A stretch of DNA of 26,145 nt from JAGLCW01 sp964427915 (GCA_964427915.1 CAYRWA010000059.1:1-26145), one strand, 5' to 3'. Shown: positions 1 to 8,160, counted from the first letter of the stretch. Numbers and translations: made by a program. The notes: a model not told the origin generated them from the sequence alone.

Positions 1-66
1 GGCTATTGGGAAATCATCAATCAATAACGGGTAAAAATACAATACTATGTTCCCTTATGGCCTTTG

Positions 67-183
67 TCATTTTTTCAGAAACTCAATGGCTAGTTGTAAG
101 AATTGGGTGGGTTCTTGAAACATGAAAATGAATCCACCAAAAGAATCTTCCATATCTAGATGTACTGCACTTTTTGTGATATC
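67..183 (-). pseudogene. Possible gene remnant or short unannotated ORF
   Basis: The minus-strand frame between TAG (184-186) and TGA (67-69) encodes about 38 residues. An internal ATG at 151-153 would give 28 residues, ending in the protein-like stretch FQEPTQFLQLAIEFLKK. No Shine-Dalgarno sequence precedes that ATG. It reads like the C-terminal end of a globular protein more than like random sequence, so it may be the tail of a decayed gene. It could equally be chance. The rest of positions 1-223 shows nothing else I can support. Confidence 0.2.
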
Positions 184-226
184 CTACTTTTATACTTAAC
201 ATTGCTTATGATTCGGAGGTAGTATG

Positions 227-766
227 ATGAATATTTATGATTTTACTGTAAAAGACCGTGCTGGAAACGATGTATCATTAAAGGAGTATGAGGGAAAAGT
301 TTTATTGATTGTGAATACTGCAACAAAGTGTGGTTTTACGCCACAGTATGAAGGACTGGAAAAGTTGTACAAGAAGTATAAAGATCGTGGTTTTGAAATT
401 TTAGATTTTCCCTGTAATCAATTTTTGGCACAAGCACCCGGAACTAACGAAGAAATTGCAGAATTTTGCAAGCTGAACTATGGAGTCACCTTCACGATAT
501 TTGGAAAGATTGATGTAAACGGAGAAACAGCTCATCCGCTCTACAAATACTTAAAAAAGGAAAAACCTCAGGACGTAGAGAATGAGAAAACCGGAAAACT
601 AAAAAAAGTTTTGCATGATTTGCAGCAAGTTGTTCAGGGGGAAAGCATTAAGTGGAATTTTACCAAATTTCTAGTGGATCGTCAGGGAAATGTCATTCAA
701 CGATTCTCCCCAACAGTTGCACCGGAAGAACTAGAAAAGGAAATGGAAATATTGCTATCTAACTGA
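227..766 (+). CDS. Glutathione peroxidase family protein (Cys-type, BtuE/BsaA-like)
   Basis: This is a thiol peroxidase of the glutathione peroxidase fold, predicted to reduce hydrogen peroxide or organic hydroperoxides in the cytoplasm. In bacteria such Cys-type enzymes often use thioredoxin rather than glutathione. Counting from the ATG at 224, the peroxidatic residue is Cys36 in NTATKCGFT, the family signature FPCNQF is at 62-67 (catalytic Gln66) and the WNF motif is at 144-146 (Trp144, Asn145). These make the usual Cys/Gln/Trp/Asn tetrad. A cysteine, not selenocysteine, occupies the active site. At 179-180 aa the length is slightly above the usual 160, because of a charged insertion at about 110-135 (ENEKTGKLKK). 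Two ATGs are adjacent at 224 and 227. GGAGG at 215-219 is better spaced for the second (7 nt), so I take 227. No signal peptide is present. The downstream gene begins about 100 bp later with its own RBS. Confidence 0.93.
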   Translation: MNIYDFTVKDRAGNDVSLKEYEGKVLLIVNTATKCGFTPQYEGLEKLYKKYKDRGFEILDFPCNQFLAQAPGTNEEIAEFCKLNYGVTFTIFGKIDVNGETAHPLYKYLKKEKPQDVENEKTGKLKKVLHDLQQVVQGESIKWNFTKFLVDRQGNVIQRFSPTVAPEELEKEMEILLSN

Positions 767-868
767 CGTATTACTACCAGTGGTAACTTCATTGTTATGT
801 TGAGCACGATTTTCAAAGTCGTTCTGGTGTATCATAAAGTATTTCAGTTATTCCCATAAGGAGGGATT

Positions 869-1831
869 ATGCAATATACAGTACCAAGAATTGGTGTTAG
901 CAAGTGTTTAACTTTTGATGCTTGTAGATATGACGGGCAAATGATACCCAGCGAGTTTATTGAAAGAATGAAACCATTTCTAGATTTTGTTCCCGTTTGT
1001 CCAGAAGTTTCAATAGGCTTAGGTGTACCACGAAAATCGACTCGATTGGTGTTGAACGAGGACCAATATTACATGGTTCAGCCAGCGCTGGAAAAGGATT
1101 GCACAAACGATATGGAAACCTTCCTGGTTTCATGGTTACACGATCACCCCGATTTGGACGGATTTTTGTTAAAAGGTCGATCTCCGTCTTGTGGGATGAA
1201 GGATGTGCGTTTGTATCCAACAATGAATAGTCAATCTACCATTGGCAAAGGGATGGGGTATTTTCCGCAAAAAATCCAACAACTCTATCCGCATCTTGTC
1301 ATTGAAGATGAAGGAAGAATGAATAATGCAAGAATCCGAGAGCATTTTTTCACTCGGATTTATCTGCAGAATGCTTTTCTAGATTTGACCAAAAGATATT
1401 CTATCTCTTCTCTTGTTCAGTTTCATACGATTCATAAATATTTGTTTATGGCGTATCGCCCCTCTGTCTTGCAAAAAATGGGTCAATTAGTTGCTCGAGC
1501 AAAATCAATGTCAAAAGAAGAAGTACTTTCCTCTTACCAAGGCTATATTGAAGAAGTTTTTTCTACCTTGCCTCGAACTCCTTCTATAATCAATGCTTTG
1601 CAGCATTGTTTTGGGTATGTCTCTGACAAATTAAGTAGCCAGGAACGATCGTATTTTTTAAAACAAATGCAGCATTACAAAGATAAACGGATTCCCCTAA
1701 GTGCATTGTTAAGTTTAATGAAATCGTGGATTGTCCGATTTCAAGAACCGTATCTTTTAGAACAAAAACTCTTTGATCCTTATCCAGAGGAATTGATGGA
1801 TGTGCAGGATTCTGGGAAAGGAAATGAGTAA
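869..1831 (+). CDS. DUF523-DUF1722 protein (TudS-like desulfurase domain fused to YbgA-like domain)
   Basis: This is a two-domain cytoplasmic protein of 320 aa. Residues 5-150 match DUF523: SKCL with Cys13, VCPEVSIGLGVPR with Cys44 and KGRSPSCG with Cys108. The DUF523 family includes TudS, a thiouracil desulfurase whose three conserved cysteines bind a [4Fe-4S] cluster. The three Cys here are in matching places, so an Fe-S cluster is likely; the real substrate is unknown. Residues about 155-310 match DUF1722 (E. coli YbgA type), starting at REHFFTRIY and including LVQFHTIHKYLFMAY. DUF523-DUF1722 fusions are known in bacteria. The start is firm: AAGGAGGG sits 6 bases upstream of the ATG. Some relatives lie near photolyase genes, but no photolyase is present here. 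Confidence 0.88.
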   Translation: MQYTVPRIGVSKCLTFDACRYDGQMIPSEFIERMKPFLDFVPVCPEVSIGLGVPRKSTRLVLNEDQYYMVQPALEKDCTNDMETFLVSWLHDHPDLDGFLLKGRSPSCGMKDVRLYPTMNSQSTIGKGMGYFPQKIQQLYPHLVIEDEGRMNNARIREHFFTRIYLQNAFLDLTKRYSISSLVQFHTIHKYLFMAYRPSVLQKMGQLVARAKSMSKEEVLSSYQGYIEEVFSTLPRTPSIINALQHCFGYVSDKLSSQERSYFLKQMQHYKDKRIPLSALLSLMKSWIVRFQEPYLLEQKLFDPYPEELMDVQDSGKGNE

Positions 1832-1931
1832 AGGCAACGATCCACGATTGTAAAAAATAGACTGGACAGAATCTTTTTTTGGGTAAAATATATCATGAGT
1901 AGTCTTCAGTACTTCTCAATATACATTGTTT

Positions 1932-1938
1932 GAAGGTG
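1932..1938 (+). promoter_or_regulatory. Ribosome binding site that sets the rsgA start
   Basis: GAAGGTG lies 5 bases upstream of GTG 1944. Nothing resembling a Shine-Dalgarno sequence precedes the in-frame TTG at 1926, so this site argues for GTG 1944 as the start. Confidence 0.5.
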
Positions 1939-1943
1939 TTCAT

Positions 1944-3020
1944 GTGAATAGTTGGTTACAAGAGATTGGATGTACCAATGCAATGTGGGAACAAGCGAAA
2001 CAATACGGTTCGCTTGTTGTTGGTCGGATCATTGCACAGCATAAGGCGTTATACAGAGTAGCTACAGAGAGGAAGGAATGCATGGCGGAAGTGTCGGGTA
2101 CATTTCGTCACAATGCTAGAAGTTCTTCTCAGTTTCCGGTTGTGGGTGATTTTGTATTGTTAGATCGAGACAATGATGAACATGGAAATGCCATCATTCA
2201 TCATGTATTGGAAAGGAGAAGTACCTTTTCAAGAAAGATGGTTGGTAGTGAGTTTGACTCGCAGATGATTGCTGCAAACATTGATTTTCTATTTCTGTGT
2301 ATGTCGTTAAACAATGATTTTAATATGCGACGATTGGAACGATACATTGCAGTTGCATGGGATAGTGGGGCAATCCCCGTGGTTGTTTTAACAAAATCAG
2401 ACTTGAGCGAAAATCTGGATGAGCTTCTTGAGGAAGTTCAAAATATCGCCATTGGTCTGGATATTGTGATTACTTCTAGCATAGAGGAAGATGGGTTACA
2501 GTCTATTCAAAAATATATCAAAAGTGGTACTACCATTGCCTTTGTTGGATCCTCTGGTGTTGGAAAATCAACCATCATAAACCGTCTTCTTGGAGAAGAA
2601 AGTATTGCCACACAAACCCTCCGAAATGACGATAAAGGGAAGCATACGACAACACATAGAGAGTTGTTTCTCTTGCCCGGAGGTGGAGCTGTTATTGATA
2701 CTCCTGGCATGCGAGAATTGGGGTTGGATTTTGCAGATCTTTCCAAAACATTTACAGATATTGAGGAGCTGGCTTTGCGCTGTAAATTTAAGGATTGTAC
2801 GCATCAGCACGAGCCTCATTGTGCCGTTCGCAAAGCCATAGAAGACGGGATTCTTTCTGAAGATCGACTGCTGAGTTATCAAAAATTACAGAAAGAAGCA
2901 GGTTACAAAGGATTAAACTCTCGACAAATTGAGAAACGAAAAGTGCATGAAATGTTTTCTGGATTTGGTGGGATAAAAAATGCAAAAAAATATGTAAAAT
3001 CAAGAAATAAAGACTGGTGA
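1944..3020 (+). CDS. rsgA: Ribosome small-subunit-dependent GTPase RsgA (YjeQ/EngC)
   Basis: RsgA is a circularly permuted GTPase that acts in late 30S subunit maturation. It binds near the decoding centre and hydrolyses GTP when the subunit is ready. The motif order diagnostic of the permutation is visible: G4 (VVLTKSDL, about residue 147), then the P-loop GSSGVGKS (about 202-209), then G3 DTPGM (about 252). A zinc-binding C-terminal segment follows at about 280-293 with the pattern C-x5-C-x-H-x5-C. The N-terminal 100 residues should be the OB fold. The length of 358 aa is normal for the family. The frame extends to TTG at 1926, but GTG 1944 has the better ribosome binding site. The gene ends 15 bp from the stop of the convergent ATPase gene. 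Confidence 0.95.
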   Translation: MNSWLQEIGCTNAMWEQAKQYGSLVVGRIIAQHKALYRVATERKECMAEVSGTFRHNARSSSQFPVVGDFVLLDRDNDEHGNAIIHHVLERRSTFSRKMVGSEFDSQMIAANIDFLFLCMSLNNDFNMRRLERYIAVAWDSGAIPVVVLTKSDLSENLDELLEEVQNIAIGLDIVITSSIEEDGLQSIQKYIKSGTTIAFVGSSGVGKSTIINRLLGEESIATQTLRNDDKGKHTTTHRELFLLPGGGAVIDTPGMRELGLDFADLSKTFTDIEELALRCKFKDCTHQHEPHCAVRKAIEDGILSEDRLLSYQKLQKEAGYKGLNSRQIEKRKVHEMFSGFGGIKNAKKYVKSRNKDW

Positions 3021-3035
3021 TGTAAAAGAACTAAA

Positions 3036-4160
3036 TCAAGATGAAAAGGAACGCAGTCGAATATATTCTTTGAAAAAAAGGTCTGCGTAGCGATATTTCC
3101 CACGGCCCATTTTCTCAATGAAACCTAACTCGATGAGATGTAAAATGGCTCTGTTTAGGGTGTTGGGGTGCACAACTCCATATCGATTCGCAAGCTCTTG
3201 GCTAAAAATACCAATATCACCTTTGGCAATGCTCCATAGAATAATGCGCTGTTCCTTGGTGCGAGCTTGTTGAAAACGTGCTTCATACTCATATTGATTG
3301 GATGTAAGTTCTTCATTCAAAGCCAAGTTTACAATCTCTCGATCACAAATCGTTTCTGTTTTTTGCCATGCTCTTCGAGCCAATAGTTGTAAGAACAAAG
3401 GATGCCCTTGGGAGATAGTGAGGATAGATTCTACACCATCGGGTGTGATTTTTTTCCCGCTATCAAAAAATCGTTTGCTCAGGTATTGGTTGCATGATGC
3501 AAGCGGTAGATAATTGGTAAGGTGTACTTGTTTCATGGACTTGAAAAAAGGGGCATTTTTTGAGAAAAAGATTTTTTTTAAAAGGGATTCACGCGATCCA
3601 GCAAAAATGTATGTTGCCTCCCTTTGATGTTGGATTTGACTTCGAAAAAGAGGAATCATTGCTTCGTCCAATACGTACAATTCCTGGAATTCATCAAAAG
3701 CAATAACTACTTTCTTTTGGTGTGATAGCTTCTCTGGGATACTCAATGCTTCTGTAAATGCTTGGTAAATGTTTTCATGATTTTGCGTCCGCAATTCAAA
3801 TCTAATAGGACCCATCGACATGGAGAAATGAATATGGGTTTGCGGAAGAAACTGCTTAAAAAAATGTTCCACTTTGCCCTCAAAGGAAGAAGACTGATAC
3901 AATCTGCTGACAAAATCGCTGATAAAAAACGAAATCGTGGGGTATTGCTGGATATCAAAAAAGAGAGTAACCCGATTGCTTTGCGCTGCCAAATCTTGCA
4001 ATACTTTTTCTATGAGCCAGGTTTTTCCCAGACGACGAGTTCCATGGATCACTACATTGCCTTGCTGTTCAATTTCTTCGAGAAGAGTAGTGGATTCTAT
4101 TTCTCGATCAATAAAGCTATCCGGGTCATACTTTCTTCCAACAATAAATGGGTTTTTCAT
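3036..4160 (-). CDS. AAA/STAND-like ATPase with C-terminal winged helix
   Basis: A 374-aa ATP-binding protein of the ATPase_2/MNS-STAND type. It shows an N-terminal NPFIVGRKY segment, a Walker A GTRRLGKT at 40-47, a Walker B VVIAFDEF at about 151-158, a sensor-like FAGSRES around 190, and a C-terminal winged helix-turn-helix (about 300-370). The C-terminal part includes IFSQELANRYGV and ends in KYRYADLFFKEYIR. Relatives are common in bacteria and archaea and are mostly uncharacterised; a regulatory or signalling role is inferred. It is a lone gene, tail-to-tail with rsgA (15 bp apart). The ATG has no good ribosome binding site. A TATAAA at 4169-4174 lies only 8 bases upstream, so the transcript may be leaderless, but the matching -35 is weak. 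No partner gene such as a toxin or a nuclease is adjacent. Confidence 0.8.
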   Translation of the reverse strand: MKNPFIVGRKYDPDSFIDREIESTTLLEEIEQQGNVVIHGTRRLGKTWLIEKVLQDLAAQSNRVTLFFDIQQYPTISFFISDFVSRLYQSSSFEGKVEHFFKQFLPQTHIHFSMSMGPIRFELRTQNHENIYQAFTEALSIPEKLSHQKKVVIAFDEFQELYVLDEAMIPLFRSQIQHQREATYIFAGSRESLLKKIFFSKNAPFFKSMKQVHLTNYLPLASCNQYLSKRFFDSGKKITPDGVESILTISQGHPLFLQLLARRAWQKTETICDREIVNLALNEELTSNQYEYEARFQQARTKEQRIILWSIAKGDIGIFSQELANRYGVVHPNTLNRAILHLIELGFIEKMGRGKYRYADLFFKEYIRLRSFSS

Positions 4161-4260
4161 AGCTCTATTTTATACATAAAATGTACTAAACGCAAACCAC
4201 TAAAAGAGTGACTCACTATAAATGTGATTGTGTGGTTTGTAAATATGACCCATGGAATAT

Positions 4261-4306
4261 GCTGAAAAGGATACACCTTCGATTATTCAGGAGCATCCTT
4301 TTCAGC
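4261..4306. repeat. 12-bp perfect inverted repeat (possible terminator or other hairpin)
   Basis: GCTGAAAAGGAT (4261-4272) and its exact reverse complement ATCCTTTTCAGC (4295-4306) flank a 22-base loop. It lies about 50 bp downstream of the lipoprotein stop and upstream of the ATPase start. No T-run follows on either strand, so it is not a classical intrinsic terminator. A transcript-end hairpin for the lipoprotein/repeat-protein operon remains the simplest reading. Confidence 0.5.
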
Positions 4307-4356
4307 GATTCAATCCTGTTAAGCAGTACTAATAGATGTTTTGGGGCTTCTTAATG

Positions 4357-5028
4357 TTACCAGTTAAATGGATTGAATTTTATAGTGTCATGATGGTTTT
4401 TTACGTATGGATTACTTTGTGGGGTTAAAGGGAATATTGTGAGGTTGTAATCATACGTTACTCCTTTCATGTGACCATCATATCTTGCAATGTAATGAGA
4501 AGGTATATTTAGATCGGTGTCATCTGGATTTTGAAATATTTTGTTTAAAGAATCCTCATCATCAAATATCAAAATTGATATTGTCTCCGAATGTCCACCA
4601 TACACAATAAGTTTTTTAACAATATTCTTTATGTACGTGACATATTTTCTTTGATCTAAATTCACCGTTGGTATCAATATGTATAGACTTTCTGCTTTGT
4701 CTGATCGTTCTTCAAAAGAAGTTTCCACAATATCAAACTGTGGGGTTATCTCTATTTCAGGAGATGTTATAGGGGAGTCGATAGAAACCGAATACGGATC
4801 ATTTTCTGAGTTTGTGTTTTTTGTAGAGTCCGGTATGGTAGTTTCTGCTGATGGAATCGGTATATTATTCTTGGATTGTGTTGATAAATCGGAGGACGCA
4901 ACAGCTGGGTTAATGGCTGTATCTAAAGAGCTCGATTTCTTTGTCGAACAAGACATTTGCAGAGTAATGAGTACAATAATCGCGACAATTGGAAGGTACT
5001 TTGTTTTCATTCTATTCACTTTTTTCAC
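4357..5028 (-). CDS. Putative secreted lipoprotein of unknown function
   Basis: I do not recognise a family. The protein has a basic start (KKVNRMKTK), a hydrophobic stretch of about 15 residues (YLPIVAIIVLITLQ) and then MSC. This looks like a lipoprotein signal with Cys27 as the lipidated residue, although the -3 position is Gln, which is not the canonical Leu. About 75 residues rich in Ser, Thr, Pro and Asn follow, typical of an extracellular linker. The last 110 residues look folded (ESLYILIPTVNLDQRKYVTY, with several beta-like strands). GTG 5028 begins immediately after the TAG of the upstream repeat protein (5029-5031), with GAGGA 8 bases before it, so translation is probably coupled. 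ATG 5010 and GTG 5019 are alternative starts. The position suggests it works with the repeat protein on the cell surface. Confidence 0.65.
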   Translation of the reverse strand: MKKVNRMKTKYLPIVAIIVLITLQMSCSTKKSSSLDTAINPAVASSDLSTQSKNNIPIPSAETTIPDSTKNTNSENDPYSVSIDSPITSPEIEITPQFDIVETSFEERSDKAESLYILIPTVNLDQRKYVTYIKNIVKKLIVYGGHSETISILIFDDEDSLNKIFQNPDDTDLNIPSHYIARYDGHMKGVTYDYNLTIFPLTPQSNPYVKNHHDTIKFNPFNW

Positions 5029-7995
5029 CTACTTCTTCCTCGTATATTGGCTTATCAAATATCGAGTATCATCACTTAAATAGAGCTCTTTGATTGTACC
5101 GTATACGAATTGTGAGGTGTTATCAGATGGTGATTGGATGGATCGATAAGGAGAATAGTAGCCTCGAAAATCAACTCTCATATACCGATTATCACTGCAG
5201 CAATCACCGTCGTAAAATGTGACTGTCTCACTACCATACGAGAAAATGTAATTTGTTTTAGTGGGAACAATCCTATATGTCCCTGGGCAGGGAAGGATGC
5301 ATTCTGATGCTGTGGATGACTCGTAATATCCATCACTGTTTGTTTGTCCGCTCCAAACTTTGGTTCCGTTGCTGTTATAAATAGATATGGTAGTTCCAGG
5401 ATTGCAACCTGAACCATAGACATAGCCCTTGATACGAGCTTTATCTGAAGAATTAACACTATAGGCATTAAAATCTATGCGCATATAATATCCATCTTCA
5501 CAACAGCTTCCATCGTTAAAAGTTACCGTTTCACTCTCGTGAGAGAAAGTATACCCGGTTTTACTAGGAACTACTTTATATGTACCTGGGCAGCTCAAAA
5601 TACAATCACCGTATATAGAAGAAGTTTCATAATGCCCATTGCTGTTCGTTTGTCCTTGCCAAACCTTTGTTCCTGCACTATTGGTAACTGTGATTGTTAC
5701 GCCAGGATTCGCATCTGAACCATATACATGACCAGCAATCCTTGCAGTTTTCGTCGATGCACAATTTGATTTGAAATCTACTCTTTTGTAGTGATTGTTT
5801 TCACAGCTATCATTCTCTGAAAAAGTAATGGTTTCATCCGTTTCAGTGAACGTGCAACCAGTTCTGCTTGGAACAATCTTGTATGTTCCTGGACACTTTA
5901 GTATACAGTCGTTTCCAGCATCAGATGTCTCATAGTAACCATAAGAGTCGGTTTGTCCAATCCAAACTTGAATACCATTGCTATCATAGACTCTTACAGT
6001 GGTAATTGGATTCCCTTCAGTACCTGTAATGTAACCTATTATTCTAGCTGTTTGAGGGAGAGAACAATTTGCTTGAAAATCTACACGCATGTATTCGCCA
6101 TTTTCACTACAATCTGTTGAAGTAAAAGTGACCGTCTCGCTTTGATTGGTGAAACTACATCCATTTTTGCTAGGGGTTATTTCGTATGTACCAGGACATG
6201 CCAAAATACCTTTTTGTCCATACACGGACGTTTCGTAGTAACCATTGGCATCGGTTAATCCACTCCAAATTTCGTTTCCATCTTTGTCGCTGATGGATAT
6301 AGATGTGCCTGGATTCGCTTCAGAACCATACACATAACCAACTATTCTAGCTGTTTTGGATGATGTGCAATTGGCTGTGAAATTCACTCGGATATAGTAG
6401 CCATCTTCGCAACAATCAGCTGAGGTAAAAGTGACCGTTTCCTTTTGGTTGGTGAAACTACATCCATTCTTTGTGGGAATGACTTTGTATGTCCCAGGAC
6501 ATTGTAGTATACAGTTATCCCCCATAGAAGATGTTTCGTAGTAACCATTGACATCGGTTAATCCACTCCAAACTTCCGCTCCTGTACTATCTGTAATGGT
6601 TATAAGTGTGTCTGGGTTGCTTTCGGAACCATATACTCGACCAGCAATCCTTCCTGATTCTTTCGGAGAGCAATCAGATGTAAAATCTACTTTCATATAT
6701 TGGCCATCTTCGCAACTATCCGTTTCTAAAAACTTGACTAACTGAGTTGTTGGAGAAAATGTGCATCCAGTTTTGCTTGGAATAACCATGTATGAACCAG
6801 GGCAAGCTAGAATTCCTGGGGAATCCAAAGCAGACGTCTCATAATATCCAGATGAGTCGCTTTTCCCGATCCATACTTGAACTCCCTTGCTATCGTACAC
6901 TCTTACGGTTGTTCCTGGATTACCTCCAGAACCTGTAATGTTACCAATAATTCTAGCTGTTTTCGGTAGGGAACAATTGGCTTGAAAATCAACACGCTTG
7001 TATTCACCAACTTCGCAACAGTCTCCTTCCAAAAAGGTTACAATTTTATTTGTATACGTAAACGAGCATCCAGGTTTGCTAGGAACAACTTTATATGCAC
7101 CCGGACAGGTCAATATACAAACAGAACCATATGCGGATGTTTCATAATAACCGTGAATGTTTGTTTCTCCTCTCCATACCAATATATCATTGCTATCAAA
7201 AATGGATATGGTGGTACCAGGATTGCTATCCGAACCATACACATATCCCATTATTCTACCTTTGTTTATAGGAGAGCAGTCTGCTCGGAAATCGACTCTT
7301 TTGTACTCGCCGTTTTCACAATTATCATTCTCGCCAAATGTAACGGTTTCTGTTGGATTGGTAAATGTACAACCTTGTTTACTAGGAGTGACAGTATACG
7401 TGCCAGGTGTAATCAATATACACTCTTCTCCAGGCGTAGAAGTGTCAAAATATCCACTTCTATCTGTTTCACCTTTCCAAACAAAAACACCATTGTTATC
7501 TAGGATTGTCACAGTGATGCCAGGATTAACGTCAGTACCATAGACATGGCCAAGAATTCTGCCTGTTTTTTCTGAAGAACAGTTGGACCGAAAATCTACT
7601 CTTTTGTACCAACCGTCTTCACTGGTTTCTCCAACCTCAAAAGTGGTTGTTTTTGTGGTTGTGCTAAAAGAGCACCCTGTTTTGAATGCGACCACTTTAT
7701 AAGTACCCGGACAAGCCAGTATACCATCATATCTGGTAGACGTTTCATAATATCCTTTTGTGTTGGTAAGACCTTGCCAAACGATGCTTTCGCTTTCGTC
7801 AAAGACTTGGATGCGTGTTCCAGGATTTGCTCCTGCACCATACACATATCCAACAATTCTTGAGGTTTCCGTGGAAGGGCATTTTGATTTGAAATCGACT
7901 CGTATATAGGCATAATCACTACTACAATGATGTTCATTGAACGTTATCGTTTGAGATGCGTCATAAAATGAACACCCTGATTTGACAGCAGTAAC
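5029..7995 (-). CDS. C-terminal part of an interrupted secreted repeat protein (beyond the in-frame TAA)
   Basis: This continues the same frame as the 420-aa gene at 7996-9258 after one TAA codon. The frame is open for 988 codons to TAG 5029-5031; the first possible start inside it is GTG 7845. It holds the rest of the first repeat and nine further repeats of 100-102 aa. Their consensus runs GxVYGSxxNPGTTI, then VWxGxTDxxGYYETS, then ILxCPGTYKVxPSKxGCSF, then TVTF, then CExGxYxRVDFxxNC. The pattern resembles carboxypeptidase-regulatory/CnaB-like beta-sandwich domains, each with about four conserved cysteines that could form disulfides outside the cell. A unique tail of about 40 residues ends in KK. 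The fragment has no signal peptide or ribosome binding site of its own, so it should not be exported unless made with the upstream part. Without the TAA the whole protein would be 1409 residues. Its function is unknown; adhesion or a surface scaffold is inferred. Confidence 0.75.
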   Translation of the reverse strand, partial: VTAVKSGCSFYDASQTITFNEHHCSSDYAYIRVDFKSKCPSTETSRIVGYVYGAGANPGTRIQVFDESESIVWQGLTNTKGYYETSTRYDGILACPGTYKVVAFKTGCSFSTTTKTTTFEVGETSEDGWYKRVDFRSNCSSEKTGRILGHVYGTDVNPGITVTILDNNGVFVWKGETDRSGYFDTSTPGEECILITPGTYTVTPSKQGCTFTNPTETVTFGENDNCENGEYKRVDFRADCSPINKGRIMGYVYGSDSNPGTTISIFDSNDILVWRGETNIHGYYETSAYGSVCILTCPGAYKVVPSKPGCSFTYTNKIVTFLEGDCCEVGEYKRVDFQANCSLPKTARIIGNITGSGGNPGTTVRVYDSKGVQVWIGKSDSSGYYETSALDSPGILACPGSYMVIPSKTGCTFSPTTQLVKFLETDSCEDGQYMKVDFTSDCSPKESGRIAGRVYGSESNPDTLITITDSTGAEVWSGLTDVNGYYETSSMGDNCILQCPGTYKVIPTKNGCSFTNQKETVTFTSADCCEDGYYIRVNFTANCTSSKTARIVGYVYGSEANPGTSISISDKDGNEIWSGLTDANGYYETSVYGQKGILACPGTYEITPSKNGCSFTNQSETVTFTSTDCSENGEYMRVDFQANCSLPQTARIIGYITGTEGNPITTVRVYDSNGIQVWIGQTDSYGYYETSDAGNDCILKCPGTYKIVPSRTGCTFTETDETITFSENDSCENNHYKRVDFKSNCASTKTARIAGHVYGSDANPGVTITVTNSAGTKVWQGQTNSNGHYETSSIYGDCILSCPGTYKVVPSKTGYTFSHESETVTFNDGSCCEDGYYMRIDFNAYSVNSSDKARIKGYVYGSGCNPGTTISIYNSNGTKVWSGQTNSDGYYESSTASECILPCPGTYRIVPTKTNYIFSYGSETVTFYDGDCCSDNRYMRVDFRGYYSPYRSIQSPSDNTSQFVYGTIKELYLSDDTRYLISQYTRKK

Positions 7996-8160
7996 TTAGT
8001 ACGTACCAGGACATGGAAGAGTACCCTTTCCTTGAGCAGATGTTTCGTAATAACCATCTGCATTGGTTTTCCCATTCCATAATTCAGTACCATCATAGTT
8101 GTAAACAGTTACTGTAGTTCCTGAATCATCATTGGAACCGTATACATAGCCAAATATTCT
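5160..8160 (-). repeat. Ten tandem protein repeats of about 101 codons (300-306 bp each)
   Basis: Unit boundaries, taken at the Arg of the (A/G)R-I-x-G motif, fall near 8160, 7860, 7560, 7257, 6954, 6651, 6348, 6045, 5742 and 5436, with the last unit ending near 5160. Units are diverged, so this is an old array under coding constraint. Two junctions are unusually alike: the unit pairs meeting at 6954 and at 6045 both read SLP(K/Q)TARIIGxITG, followed by TTVRVYDS. They lie exactly 909 bp apart. This suggests a three-unit block was duplicated later. Confidence 0.9.

Noticed and set aside
6982..7543. Long plus-strand open frames across the repeat region
   Set aside because: They are antisense shadows of the repeats, recur with the repeat pattern, and have no RBS or recognisable domain.
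7996..7998. Reassignment of TAA to a sense codon
   Set aside because: TAA ends other genes normally (for example at 10238-10240, 13118-13120 and 20771-20773), so the genetic code is not altered.
5160..8160. Regular 303-bp periodicity that could suggest a CRISPR or satellite array
   Set aside because: The period is exactly about 101 codons in an open frame with conserved residues and diverged bases. It is a coding repeat.
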